A stretch of DNA of 64,000 bases from Phenylobacterium sp. (GCF_004297125.1 NZ_SCVD01000025.1:62001-126000), one strand, 5' to 3'. Shown: positions 1 through 8,143, numbered from the stretch's first letter. The notes: generated from the sequence alone by a model not told the origin. A program made the numbers and translations.

Positions 1-441
1 GGGCAGATTTCCGGCTTGCTCCGAGATCCTGAGAAGAACTTCTACACATGGCAGAGTTATCGCTTGTGGGCGCTGCTCGTGCAGAAGGAGCACATGGATC
101 CAGATCTTATGCTCCACGCGCTCGGCCTCGTTCGAACGGCACCAGATGATGCCAATCGATCAGGGGCAACGCTTTACGTCGGCGCGCTGGGTGGGAAGGC
201 GGAACGCGTCGTAGTTGCTGAGAACTTCTCTCGCTCAGAGTCCTACCTTGGACAGCGGACCGCTCTGATAGCGGTTCAAGAACTCCACTACCGCCCGCAT
301 ATCGAAGTAAATGTTCAGCCCTATTTGAGAGGCGACCTCAAGAACGTATACAAAGGATTGTCTAGGGAGGGTATTTACATGGCCCCTCCCGAAGCTGGCC
401 CAATTACCCGCTACATCGATCTAGGTCGCGATTATGATTGA
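1..441 (+). CDS. C-terminal part of an unknown protein, possibly reverse-transcriptase-like
   Basis: The frame is open from the first base of the window, so this is the tail of a longer gene; a TTG at 16 is only an internal candidate start. The visible part (about 146 residues) contains KNFYTWQSYRLWALL followed by a charged tail ending in LGRDYD. The aromatic helix-like segment reminds me of the region after the thumb in some bacterial defence-type reverse transcriptases, but no catalytic motif lies inside the window, so this is a guess. Its stop overlaps the start of the next gene by 8 bases, which points to one transcript and translational coupling with the polymerase. A/T content is higher than in the genes after 2297. 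Confidence 0.5.
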   Translation, partial: GQISGLLRDPEKNFYTWQSYRLWALLVQKEHMDPDLMLHALGLVRTAPDDANRSGATLYVGALGGKAERVVVAENFSRSESYLGQRTALIAVQELHYRPHIEVNVQPYLRGDLKNVYKGLSREGIYMAPPEAGPITRYIDLGRDYD

Positions 442-2041
442 TGGATACCTCTCATACTTGCCCGATCCTTTCGCGGTGAGGGCGTCGCTCTTCTATTTGC
501 GGCTCCCCGACGGCAGTGCAAAGCGCGTTTCAGGGCGAGAGGTAAGCGACTTCTCAGGACTGCTTGCGACCTATGATCTAGCTGCGCTGGTCGATGATCT
601 ACGCCGGCTAGGCTACGCTCCACCAAGTCGCCCACTAGACCTAGGCGACGCCCTCCGGCTTGCTGCGGGGATACCCAGAGATGAGGGGGGAGACCGCCAA
701 TGGGACGTGTGGAGATACCTCTCGCGCTACTTCGCTGATCGGCAGGGCGGCGCGAAATTTGCAGGGATTGCACAATCCCGTTGTCCTAGGCCGGGCGAAC
801 CCGAAATCACGGAGTTGCTCGACGCAGCTGCGAAGGCCCTGCATGAGGGGTGGGACGGAATTCTGTTGCGCCTCAAGGAAGCGGGCGAGCTGTCGCGACT
901 GCTTGAGGTTGAGGCGCCGGTCCAGTCGATTTTTGCGAACCGCCAAAGTGTCGGTATCGCTGTGGATCACGACGTGGTGGATCGACTTCTCAAAGAAGTC
1001 GCGGATGAAAAGTACGAGGCGTATCATTCAGTTGCGGCAGCGCTGAACTCTAGCCCTAGTGGGCTCAACTTCTGGAACGTCTCCCAGCACTTGGAGCGCA
1101 CGGACGCCTCCCATCTGCTACCGACGACCGAGGGCGGGCTCCTGCGTGAAGCCTTCAAGATGGCGGCGCCCAATTCGGGGTTTGCTCGCGACTTTCTTCA
1201 ATTCGCCGACGCCAGTCGAGACGAGACTATTCTCCGACGCGCATCGGGTGTGGGCAATCGCTTGCACCCGATCTTCAACGTCATGGGAACTGTGAGCGGC
1301 CGAATCTTGGTCGCCGACCCGTTTCTCCAGCAACTGAGGCGGGGGTACCGGAGCCTTATCGCTCCCGATCCAAACAAGCGTCTTGCGTATCTGGATTACG
1401 CTCAATTTGAGCCGGGGATTATGGCCTCCCTGGCACATGATTCCGGCTTCGTGGCGGCCTACAACAGAGGGGACGTCTACGAGGCCCTAAGCGAGCGCGT
1501 GTTTGGGACGGTAGAGGACCGGCCCTTAGCAAAGCGGATCTTCTTAGCCTTCTCGTACGGCATGACTCTGGAACGGATCGCAACCCTTGCAGTAGCGCCC
1601 AACGCCACGGAAGCGGAACGGGGCGCGTGCAAGGAAGCCGTCCAAGGCTTCTTCGATGCCTATCCCGGCCTCGCCAAATTTAGGGCTGATATGGAAGCTC
1701 AACTCAGCGCGAAAGGCTATGTTTCGAGCGCCTTCGGAAATCGGCGCAAGCGCGCCAACGCTGGCCCACTGAACCGGAAGGAACGTCGCTGGGCGGTCAA
1801 TCAGCCAATACAAGCGACTGCGTCGCTTGTGTTCAAAGAAGCGCTGATCGACCTAGCGCGGCAATTTGGAGCTCAAAGCATTCTCCTGCCGATGCATGAC
1901 GCCGTCCTCATGCAATTCGACCTTGCGGGTTACGACGACGCTGTGACGGCGGCCCAGACGGCTATGGTCGAAGCCTTTCAGCGACGTTGCCCGACGGTGA
2001 TCCCTCGCGTGGTCGTAGGCCCTTTCTCAATTCACCAATAA
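434..2041 (+). CDS. Family A (Pol I-like) DNA polymerase homologue without a recognisable exonuclease
   Basis: This 535-residue protein carries the family A polymerase palm and fingers motifs in its C-terminal half: motif A DYAQFE (residues 321-326), motif B R363...K367...Y375-G376, the NQPIQATA element, and motif C MHDA (H488, D489). Both catalytic aspartates are present. Position 762 of E. coli Pol I is Leu rather than Phe/Tyr here, and the Glu after the motif C Asp is Ala. The N-terminal ~190 residues show no 5'-3' nuclease and no DEDD exonuclease motif I could recognise. It is far shorter than housekeeping PolA (about 900 residues) and overlaps the preceding gene, suggesting a specialised accessory polymerase in a mobile or defence locus. 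Confidence 0.85.
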   Translation: MIDGYLSYLPDPFAVRASLFYLRLPDGSAKRVSGREVSDFSGLLATYDLAALVDDLRRLGYAPPSRPLDLGDALRLAAGIPRDEGGDRQWDVWRYLSRYFADRQGGAKFAGIAQSRCPRPGEPEITELLDAAAKALHEGWDGILLRLKEAGELSRLLEVEAPVQSIFANRQSVGIAVDHDVVDRLLKEVADEKYEAYHSVAAALNSSPSGLNFWNVSQHLERTDASHLLPTTEGGLLREAFKMAAPNSGFARDFLQFADASRDETILRRASGVGNRLHPIFNVMGTVSGRILVADPFLQQLRRGYRSLIAPDPNKRLAYLDYAQFEPGIMASLAHDSGFVAAYNRGDVYEALSERVFGTVEDRPLAKRIFLAFSYGMTLERIATLAVAPNATEAERGACKEAVQGFFDAYPGLAKFRADMEAQLSAKGYVSSAFGNRRKRANAGPLNRKERRWAVNQPIQATASLVFKEALIDLARQFGAQSILLPMHDAVLMQFDLAGYDDAVTAAQTAMVEAFQRRCPTVIPRVVVGPFSIHQ

Positions 2042-2139
2042 CTCAGAGTCGACGCGCCGCGTGGCGAATTCGGGGACACGATATCCATTCCCGAACGCTA
2101 GACGGCTTTTAGACGCGCCGCCTCCAGTGCTGTCGCTCA

Positions 2140-2200
2140 CCCTCTCCACCACCCGCTCTTCGGCGGGCGGTCCCCCTCTCCCGCGTGCCGCGGGAAAGGA
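2140..2200. repeat. Dispersed GC-rich palindromic repeat, copy A
   Basis: This stretch has the layout CCCTCTCCACC, then a small hairpin (CCGCTCTTCGGCGGG), then GGTCCCCCTCTCCC and a second hairpin. The same layout recurs at 2701-2751, 8109-8135 (second half only) and 12014-12070. All copies are intergenic. It behaves like a REP-type family in this genome. Confidence 0.55.
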
Positions 2201-2296
2201 ACCGCGTCGCGGGCGCTCCTCCACCCTCGGAACCTCCCTGCCCCGCCCCCCGTTCACGCCCAACGGCTGGCGGTGGCGCACGCAGGGAGCATCCCC

Positions 2297-2683
2297 ATGA
2301 CCGAGACCCCCACCCGCGACGAGCTGATCGCGCTGGAGACGTCCTACTGGGAGGCGATCAAGGCGAAGGACGGCCAGCGGACGGCGGCGCTGTCGGGGGA
2401 GACCAGCATCGTGACCGGGCCGCGCGGGGTGACGAGCATTCCGCAGGCGAAGATGGGGGCGATGACCGAGGACAAGTCCTGGGTGCTGGAGTCCTACGCC
2501 TTCGAGGACGTGGAGGTGTCGACGCCGGCGCCGGACGTGGCGATCGTGGCCTATACCGTGCGCCAGAAGGTCAGGATGGACGGCAAGGCCCAGGAGATGC
2601 GCGCGGCCGACAGCTCGACCTGGATCCGCGAGGCGGACGGGTGGCGATGCCACGCGCACAGCGAGACGTTCCTGCAGGGGTAG
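2297..2683 (+). CDS. SnoaL/DUF4440-like NTF2-fold protein
   Basis: A 128-residue cytosolic protein whose N-terminal helix (DELIALETSYWEAIKAKD) and later WIREADGWRCHAHSETF segment match the NTF2/SnoaL-like (DUF4440) pattern. Members are small cone-shaped barrels that bind or turn over diverse small molecules, and the substrate cannot be read from sequence. The ATG at 2297 is chosen because AGGGAG sits eight bases upstream; a GTG at 2273 is less well placed. It stands alone between two intergenic repeats. Confidence 0.8.
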   Translation: MTETPTRDELIALETSYWEAIKAKDGQRTAALSGETSIVTGPRGVTSIPQAKMGAMTEDKSWVLESYAFEDVEVSTPAPDVAIVAYTVRQKVRMDGKAQEMRAADSSTWIREADGWRCHAHSETFLQG

Positions 2684-3132
2684 AGGGGCGGCGGCGGCGG
2701 CGCCCCCTCCACCACTTCGTGGTCCCCCTCCCCCGCTTCGCAGGGGAGGAGCTGGGCGCCAGGCCTTCGGGCGGAAACACTTGGTGGCGGGGAAGCCCTT
2801 GCCACCGTCGCCGCCCCCCGATTTGACATCGCCGGCCGCGCACCCCACCTCTTGGGGGCGATGTGCCGATTCAGCGCCTTTCAGCGTCTTACGCACCACG
2901 CCGGCCGCCTCGTCGCAGGCGGCTGACCCTGAGCCCGTGCTGGCCGTAAGGCCGGGGTTCAGGGACACACACGACAATCCCCTGTCGCAATGGACTTCGG
3001 ATGGCTCCGCCGCATTGGCGTGAGCGCGAGACCGGGGCCGCGACCTCCTCCAATCCATCCATCTACCCCCGAAGGACAGGCGCGGCCGAGCCGCGGCCGG
3101 CGTCCGACTGAAAACGAAGAAGAAGACTGAAG
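2684..3132. other. Gene-free stretch with dispersed repeats
   Basis: No convincing gene on either strand. It begins with repeat copy B (2701-2751) and continues into a segment at 2765-2803 that closely resembles 5787-5826, where the same sequence forms the last codons of parC. The remainder up to the rnk-like gene is GC-rich leader sequence with a purine-rich run (GAAGAAGAAGA) serving as ribosome-binding region at about 3117-3127. Confidence 0.6.
2701..2751. repeat. Dispersed GC-rich palindromic repeat, copy B
   Basis: Contains CCCCCTCCACC, the short hairpin CCACTTCGTGG, CCCCCTCCCCCGC and the pairing arm GCAGGGGAGGA. It is the cleanest copy of the repeat family seen at 2140, 8109 and 12014. 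The last hairpin could fold in RNA on either strand. Confidence 0.6.
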
Positions 3133-3540
3133 ATGACGATCCAATCGAAACCCAAGACCGCCGCCCTGCCCCCGGTCTATGTGGCCGAGGCCGACTATGA
3201 GCGGCTGTCCGACCTGGCGCGGGTGTTCCACACGCCCGGCGCCGAACTCCTGGCCGACGAGCTGGCGCGGGCCATCGTGGTGGGGCCGCGCAAGGCGCCG
3301 CGCGACTTCGTGCGCCTGGGCTCGCGGGTCACCTGGCGCGACGAGACCAGCGGGCGCACGCACACCGCCGAGATCGTGGGGCCCGACACCGCCGACATCG
3401 ACCGCGACCGCCTGTCGGTGATCTCGCCCGTGGGCGCGGCCCTGATCGGCCTGCGGCCCGGCGCCACCCTGGCCTGGGCCATGCCCGACGGCCGCCCGCG
3501 GGCGGTGCGGGTCGAGAGCGTCGGGGCGGCGGTGGGCTGA
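3133..3540 (+). CDS. rnk: Rnk/GreA C-terminal-like transcription-associated protein
   Basis: A 135-residue protein with the layout of Rnk (regulator of nucleoside diphosphate kinase): a short helical N-terminus (YERLSDLARVFHTPGAELLADEL) followed by an FKBP-like GreA/GreB C-terminal domain (FVRLGSRVTWRDETSGRTHTAEIVGP, then ISPVGAALIGLRPGATLAW). Family members bind RNA polymerase near the secondary channel but lack the Gre coiled-coil tip, so they do not cleave transcripts. The purine-rich run before the ATG fixes the start. It stands alone; the following 150 bases carry the operator-like repeats of the next gene. Confidence 0.8.
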   Translation: MTIQSKPKTAALPPVYVAEADYERLSDLARVFHTPGAELLADELARAIVVGPRKAPRDFVRLGSRVTWRDETSGRTHTAEIVGPDTADIDRDRLSVISPVGAALIGLRPGATLAWAMPDGRPRAVRVESVGAAVG

Positions 3541-3583
3541 GGGGCCGGCTGAGCGGCGGGCGGGAGCGCCTGGCCGGGGCGGG

Positions 3584-3635
3584 TTTTACATTGCACCACT
3601 TTGTAAGATGTGTTTTACGTTGCGCCACTTTGTAA
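3584..3635. promoter_or_regulatory. Two operator-like repeats upstream of a PEP-CTERM gene
   Basis: Two near-identical 23-base units start at 3584 and 3613, 29 bases apart. Each has the form TTTTAC(A/G)-TTGC-N-CCAC-TTTGTAA, with imperfect dyad symmetry (TTACA...TGTAA). A diverged pair lies at 5060-5099 before the second PEP-CTERM gene. Spacing and symmetry suggest paired binding sites for a dimeric regulator; the TetR-family gene between the two targets is one candidate. Regulation is inferred. Confidence 0.55.
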
Positions 3636-3692
3636 ACACATCCGCCCGGCGGCCGCCCGATCGGCGGCGCCCGAAATCCCGGAGCCCGTTGC

Positions 3693-4316
3693 TTGAAGAC
3701 CTTGAAAACCCTGTCCGTCGCCGCCGCGATCGCCGTGGCGCTCGGCGGCGCGACGATCACGCCGGCCGCGGCGACCACCTATGCGGGCACACGCCACCTC
3801 GGCGCCGACGGCCTGGTGAAACTGGTGCTCGTCACCGACGACACCGTGGGCTTCCTGACCGAGGACAACGTCCTGGACTGGACCGTCACGATCACCAACG
3901 GGATCGACTCGCAGACCCTGTTCGGGCCCCTGAGCGGCGACAACTCCCTCCTGCGGCTGCAAGGGACCGCGCTGACGGCCAGCGCCACGCAACTGCTGTT
4001 CGACTTCGAGGGCGAGGGACACCTGCTGTTCGCCACCGAATTCAGTCCGGCGGTGCGCGGCTATTGCATCGACGGCCAGCTCTTCATCCCGTTCAGGTGC
4101 GGCTTCGAGAACGTGGGGGGCGCCGAACACATCACCTTCGGCCTGCCGAACCCCGACAACATCAAGGTCTCCGCCAACGGCCTCGCCGTGCTGGGCACGG
4201 CGATCGGCGGCCCGGCCCCGGCCCCCGCGCCCGAGCCCGCGGCCTGGGCGCTGATGATCGCGGGCTTCGGCCTGGCGGGGGCGAGGTTGCGGCGGCGGCG
4301 GGTCACGGCCGCCTGA
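3693..4316 (+). CDS. PEPxxWA-CTERM sorting domain protein
   Basis: A 207-residue exported protein. It starts with a signal peptide (TLSVAAAIAVALGGATITPAAA) and ends with a PEP-CTERM tripartite signal: PEPAAWALM, a hydrophobic helix (IAGFGLAGA) and a basic tail RLRRRR. Such proteins are processed by an exosortase and end up at the cell surface or in the extracellular matrix; no exosortase gene is in this window. The start is TTG at 3693 with GGAG about ten bases upstream. The body shares its plan with the product of 5146-5859 (TTY start of mature protein, LLFDFE/LLFDFD, a Cys-containing segment). The operator-like repeats lie 60-110 bases upstream. Confidence 0.85.
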   Translation: MKTLKTLSVAAAIAVALGGATITPAAATTYAGTRHLGADGLVKLVLVTDDTVGFLTEDNVLDWTVTITNGIDSQTLFGPLSGDNSLLRLQGTALTASATQLLFDFEGEGHLLFATEFSPAVRGYCIDGQLFIPFRCGFENVGGAEHITFGLPNPDNIKVSANGLAVLGTAIGGPAPAPAPEPAAWALMIAGFGLAGARLRRRRVTAA

Positions 4317-4408
4317 GGCCGCCAACGCCCTTCGGCGCGGCGACGCGCCGGGCCCCGCGGGCCCCGCCCCCCATTGAGTCCGCCGCCGACGGCGCCTAAA
4401 CCAGGGCC

Positions 4409-5050
4409 ATGGCCAGGAGACGTGCGCAGGACGCCGCGATCACACGGGTGCGGATCATGGACGCCGCCCAGGCGCTGTTCGTGGCGCGCGGGTTCGCCGA
4501 CACCTCGACCACCGCCATCGCCGAGGCGGCGGGGGTGACGGACGGGGCGCTGTTCCATCACTTCAAGGACAAGAAGACCCTGTTCCGCGAGATCGTGGTG
4601 CGGCTCCAGACCCAGGTGCACCAGGCGATCTATGACGCCGCCGCCAAGGCCACCAGCGTGATCGAAGGGTTCCGGCTGGGGGCGCTGGAGTCCATGCGGG
4701 TGACCCAGGTCCCCGTCTATCAGCGGATCGTCTTCACCGAGGCGCCGGCGGTGCTGGGCCGCGAGGAGTGGGGGACGATCGACGCCCGGATGGGGTTCGC
4801 CCTGATCGAGAGCCGGCTGAAGATGATCGCCGGCGCCGAGGACCTGCCGGACCGCCTGGTGAAGCCGATGGCGATCCTGACGCTGGGGACGATGAACGAG
4901 GCCACCTTCGCCCTGGCGCGCAAGGACCCCGGCGTGGATCCCGACGAGGTCCTGGCGCTGCTCGAGCGGACGCTGCTGGACTGGATCGAGCGGGACGTGA
5001 AGCCGTGGCAGGCCGCGCGGGCGGAGGGCGGCGACGGGGCCCACGGCTAG
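4409..5050 (+). CDS. TetR/AcrR family transcriptional regulator
   Basis: A 213-residue regulator with a typical TetR N-terminal helix-turn-helix (RIMDAAQALFVARGF, then TTAIAEAAGVTDGALFHHFKDKKTLF, roughly residues 14-53) and a helical ligand domain. It sits between two PEP-CTERM genes that share palindromic repeats in their upstream regions, so it may control them; no such repeat is seen directly before the gene itself. The ligand is unknown. Confidence 0.9.
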   Translation: MARRRAQDAAITRVRIMDAAQALFVARGFADTSTTAIAEAAGVTDGALFHHFKDKKTLFREIVVRLQTQVHQAIYDAAAKATSVIEGFRLGALESMRVTQVPVYQRIVFTEAPAVLGREEWGTIDARMGFALIESRLKMIAGAEDLPDRLVKPMAILTLGTMNEATFALARKDPGVDPDEVLALLERTLLDWIERDVKPWQAARAEGGDGAHG

Positions 5051-5059
5051 GGGCGCCGC

Positions 5060-5099
5060 TTTTACATTGCATCACAATTTAAGTTGTAGCACTTTGTAA
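5060..5099. promoter_or_regulatory. Overlapping operator-like repeats upstream of the second PEP-CTERM gene
   Basis: Two diverged copies of the unit seen at 3584 and 3613 begin at 5060 and 5077 (17 bases apart, overlapping). By eye they match the first copy at 19 and 18 of 23 positions. The element starts 9 bases after the TetR stop and about 45 bases before the start at 5146, a position suited to operator control. Confidence 0.5.
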
Positions 5100-5145
5100 A
5101 CTCGCTGAGGGCGGGCCGCGCGGCCGCGCCATGTGGGGGTTTTCG

Positions 5146-5859
5146 ATGATGCTGCGATTGTTTCCGGCCTGTGCGGCCGCGTTGTTCCTGACCCTGGCCG
5201 GGGCCTCGGCCGCCGCCACCACCTATGTCAGCGTCCGGCCGGTGGGGGCGGCCGAGGCGCAGGTCTCGATCACGACGGACGGGACGCTGGGCGTGCTGAC
5301 GGCGGCGAACATCACCGCCTGGCGGGTGGTCGTCACCGACGGCGACCACACGCGGCAGATGGAGAACGGCAAGTTCCTGTCGCTGCCGGTGGTCGTCGAG
5401 GGGACGGGGCTGACGGCCACGGCGACGGACCTGCTGTTTGATTTCGACAGCGCCGGGTTCGTCAACTTCACGCAGCAGTCGGGGGTGTTCTTCGGCTTTC
5501 CGCTGAACCCCGCCCGCTATTGCCTGCAGGGCCTGGCCCGTGAACAGGCGGAGGGCGACTGCGCCTTCGACCCCTTCGACAACGAGGGCTCCGAGCGGAT
5601 CAAGGTCGCCATCGCCTTCCCCAACGAGTTCACGGCCAACTTCCGCAGCGGGCACGCCGGGGTGGAGGTGCTGGCGAGCGTGGCGGCGGACCCGACGACG
5701 GGCGTGCCGGAACCGGCGAGCTGGGCGCTGATGATCCTGGGCTTCGCCGGAGCCGGGGCGGCGCTGCGGCGGCGCAAGGCGCTACGTTTTGGGCCGGAAC
5801 CGCTTCGTCGCGGGGAAGCCCTTGGGGGCCAGTTTGCCGGCGCCGGCTCTCCGGCCTAG
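5146..5859 (+). CDS. PEPxxWA-CTERM sorting domain protein
   Basis: An exported protein of about 237 residues, with a signal peptide (LFPACAAALFLTLAGASAAA), a body like that of the product of 3693-4316, and a PEP-CTERM signal (VPEPASWALMILGFAGAGAALRRRK). The ATG at 5146 is preferred because a GGGGG run lies six bases upstream; an ATG at 5131 is also in frame. Unusually the frame does not stop after the basic tail. It runs on for about 25 residues (RFGPEPLRRGEALGG...) over the 3' end of parC on the other strand, so the two genes overlap tail to tail by 78 bases. Confidence 0.8.
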   Translation: MMLRLFPACAAALFLTLAGASAAATTYVSVRPVGAAEAQVSITTDGTLGVLTAANITAWRVVVTDGDHTRQMENGKFLSLPVVVEGTGLTATATDLLFDFDSAGFVNFTQQSGVFFGFPLNPARYCLQGLAREQAEGDCAFDPFDNEGSERIKVAIAFPNEFTANFRSGHAGVEVLASVAADPTTGVPEPASWALMILGFAGAGAALRRRKALRFGPEPLRRGEALGGQFAGAGSPA

Positions 5860-8034
5860 CCATTCCTTCCACTCCGGCCAGGCGCGCTGGCGGCCGTCGG
5901 CGGTGATCCAGGCGGCGCCTTCGGTCTCGCTGAAGGCCATGGCGTCGCGCAGGCCGCCTTCGCGATAGGACTGGAGCTTCACGCCCTTGCCGCGGGGCAT
6001 CTCGGGCAGTTCGGAGACGGGGAAGACCAGGATCTTGCCGTTGTCGCCGATGACGGCGAGCTGGTCGGCGTTTCCGAGGGGGAGGCAGACGGCGGCGCCC
6101 TCGCCCTTCTTCGTCGGATCGCCGGCGTTCAGCACCTGTTTCCCGGCGCGGCGGAAGGCGATGGCCTCCTCCTCCGGCAGGATGAAGCCGTAGCCGGCCT
6201 TGGAGGCCAGGACGCGCTTCGTGCCGGCTTTGTGCGGGAAGACGTCGATGAGGCCCACCTTGTCGTCGAGGTCGATCATCAGGCGCAGCGGCTCGCCGTG
6301 GCCGCGGGCGCCCGGCAGGTTGTTGCAGGCCAGGGTGAAGAAGCGGCCGTCGGAGGCGAAGATCAGCAGCTTGTCGGTGGTCTCGGCGGGGACCAGGAAC
6401 TGGAGCTTGTCGCCCTCCTTGAACTTCAGCTCCGAGGGATCCTCGACGCGGCCCTTGGCGGCGCGGATCCAGCCGCGTTCGGAGAGGATGACGGTGATCG
6501 GCTCGCGCACGATCATCGCCTCCAGGGCCGCCTCGGTGTCGATCTGGGGCGCCTCGGCGAAGGTGGAGCGGCGGACGTTGAGGTCGGCGAGTTGGGCCTT
6601 GGTGTGCTTCAGGCCCTCGCCCACCAGCTTCCACTGGGCCTTGTCGGAGGCCAGCATCGTGACGATGCCGTCGCGTTCCTCGGCCAGCTCGGCGTGCTCG
6701 CGGCGGATCTCCATCTCCTCCAGCCGGGCCAGCTGGCGCAGGCGGGTGTTGAGGATGGCGTCGGCCTGGAGCTCGGAGAGCGAGAAGGTCTCGATCAGCT
6801 TGGCCTTGGGATGCTCCTCGTAGCGGACGATGCGGATCACCTCGTCCAGGTTGAGGTAGGCGATCATCAGGCCGTCGAGGATGTGGAGGCGGGCCTCGAT
6901 CTTGGCCAGGCGGTGGCGGGCCCGGCGGACCAGCACCTCGCGGCGGTGGTCCAGGAAGGCGACCAGGGCCTGCTTCAGGCCCATGACGCCGGGGGTGCCG
7001 CGGGCGTCCAGAACATTGAGGTTGACGCTGAAGCGGGTCTCGAGGTCGGAGAGCTTGAACAGGCTCTCCATCAGCACCTCGGGCTCGACGTTGCGGCTCT
7101 TGGGCTCCAACACCACGCGGACGTCCTCGGCGCTCTCGTCGCGGACGTCGCCCAGCAGCGGGGCCTTCTTGGCGTCGATCAACTCGGCCAGCTGTTCGAT
7201 CAGCTCGGCCTTGCGCACCTGGTAGGGGATCTCGGTGATGACGATCTGGTACGTGCCCTTGCCCAGGTCCTCCTTGGCCCAGGTGGCGCGCACGCGGACG
7301 CCGCCGCGGCCGGTCTCGTAGGTGTTGAGCAGGCTGGACCGCGGCTCGACGATGACGCCGCCGGTGGGGAAGTCCGGCCCCTGGACGTGGGTCATCAGGG
7401 CCTCGGTGGAGGCGTCCGGCTGGTCGAGGAGCAGCAGGCAGGCGTCGATCAGCTCGCCGGCGTTGTGCGGCGGGATCGAGGTGGCCATGCCGACGGCGAT
7501 GCCGGTGGAGCCGTTGGCGAGCAGGTTGGGGAAGCCGGCGGGCAGCACCACCGGCTCGGTGTCGGAGCCGTCGTAGGTGGGCTTGAAGTCGACCGCGTCT
7601 TCCTCGATCCCGTCCAGCAGGAGCGTGGCGGCCACCGTCAGCTTGCCCTCGGTGTAACGCATGGCCGCGGCGTTATCGCCGTCGATGTTGCCGAAGTTGC
7701 CCTGGCCGTCGACCTGGGGATAGCGCTGGGCGAACGACTGGGCCATGCGGACCAGGGTGTCGTAGATCGACTGGTCGCCGTGCGGGTGGTAGCCGCCCAT
7801 CACCTCGCCCACGATCTTGGCGCACTTGCGGGCCGCGTTCTCGGGGTTCAGCCGCATCTCGCGCATGGCGTAGAGCACGCGGCGCTGCACGGGCTTGAGG
7901 CCATCGCGCACGTCGGGCAGCGCCCGGTCGGTGATGACGCTGAGCGCATAGGCCAGGTAGCGGCGGCTGAGCGCCTCGCTGAGCGGCTCGTCGATGATGC
8001 GGTCGCCCGGGCCGGGCGGTGTGATGACGGTCAT
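5782..8034 (-). CDS. parC: DNA topoisomerase IV subunit A
   Basis: A 750-residue ParC. The N-terminal breakage-reunion domain contains SRRYLAYALSVITDRALPDVRDGLKPVQRR and the catalytic tyrosine Y127 in AMRYTEGKL; the C-terminal half is the beta-pinwheel DNA-wrapping domain. With ParE (not in the window) it decatenates daughter chromosomes using ATP. Short spacing to DPYRDG-type motifs and the lack of a GyrA box favour ParC over GyrA. The last residues (KGFPATKRFRPKT) are encoded by a sequence that also occurs outside genes at 2765-2803, suggesting a repeat has become the C-terminal tail. The 3' end overlaps the convergent PEP-CTERM gene. Confidence 0.95.
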   Translation of the reverse strand: MTVITPPGPGDRIIDEPLSEALSRRYLAYALSVITDRALPDVRDGLKPVQRRVLYAMREMRLNPENAARKCAKIVGEVMGGYHPHGDQSIYDTLVRMAQSFAQRYPQVDGQGNFGNIDGDNAAAMRYTEGKLTVAATLLLDGIEEDAVDFKPTYDGSDTEPVVLPAGFPNLLANGSTGIAVGMATSIPPHNAGELIDACLLLLDQPDASTEALMTHVQGPDFPTGGVIVEPRSSLLNTYETGRGGVRVRATWAKEDLGKGTYQIVITEIPYQVRKAELIEQLAELIDAKKAPLLGDVRDESAEDVRVVLEPKSRNVEPEVLMESLFKLSDLETRFSVNLNVLDARGTPGVMGLKQALVAFLDHRREVLVRRARHRLAKIEARLHILDGLMIAYLNLDEVIRIVRYEEHPKAKLIETFSLSELQADAILNTRLRQLARLEEMEIRREHAELAEERDGIVTMLASDKAQWKLVGEGLKHTKAQLADLNVRRSTFAEAPQIDTEAALEAMIVREPITVILSERGWIRAAKGRVEDPSELKFKEGDKLQFLVPAETTDKLLIFASDGRFFTLACNNLPGARGHGEPLRLMIDLDDKVGLIDVFPHKAGTKRVLASKAGYGFILPEEEAIAFRRAGKQVLNAGDPTKKGEGAAVCLPLGNADQLAVIGDNGKILVFPVSELPEMPRGKGVKLQSYREGGLRDAMAFSETEGAAWITADGRQRAWPEWKEWLGRRAGAGKLAPKGFPATKRFRPKT

Positions 8035-8108
8035 GGGAATCGCAAAGGTGGAGAGGTTTCACCCCCTCTCTAGCGCACGCCCTCCCCGGCGTCAGTGCGG
8101 CGTCGGGT

Positions 8109-8135
8109 TCCCTCCCCCGCTTTCGCAGGGGAGGA
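8109..8135. repeat. Dispersed GC-rich palindromic repeat, partial copy C
   Basis: Only the second hairpin of the family is present: CCCTCCCCCGC, loop, GCAGGGGAGG. It lies between the parC start and the 3' end of the next gene, both on the minus strand, and could act as a transcription stop for the PEP-CTERM gene reading into it. Confidence 0.5.
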
Positions 8136-8143
8136 AGCCGCCC

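Noticed and set aside
3584..3640. TTGCA elements as sigma-54 promoters for PEP-CTERM genes
   Set aside because: No GG element at the right distance (GGCAC-N5-TTGCA) is present; the dyad-symmetric repeats fit operators better.
6232..8073. 613-codon open frame on the plus strand opposite parC
   Set aside because: Composition is repetitive Gly/Val/Ala/Gln typical of the antisense of GC-rich genes, and parC on the other strand is unambiguous.
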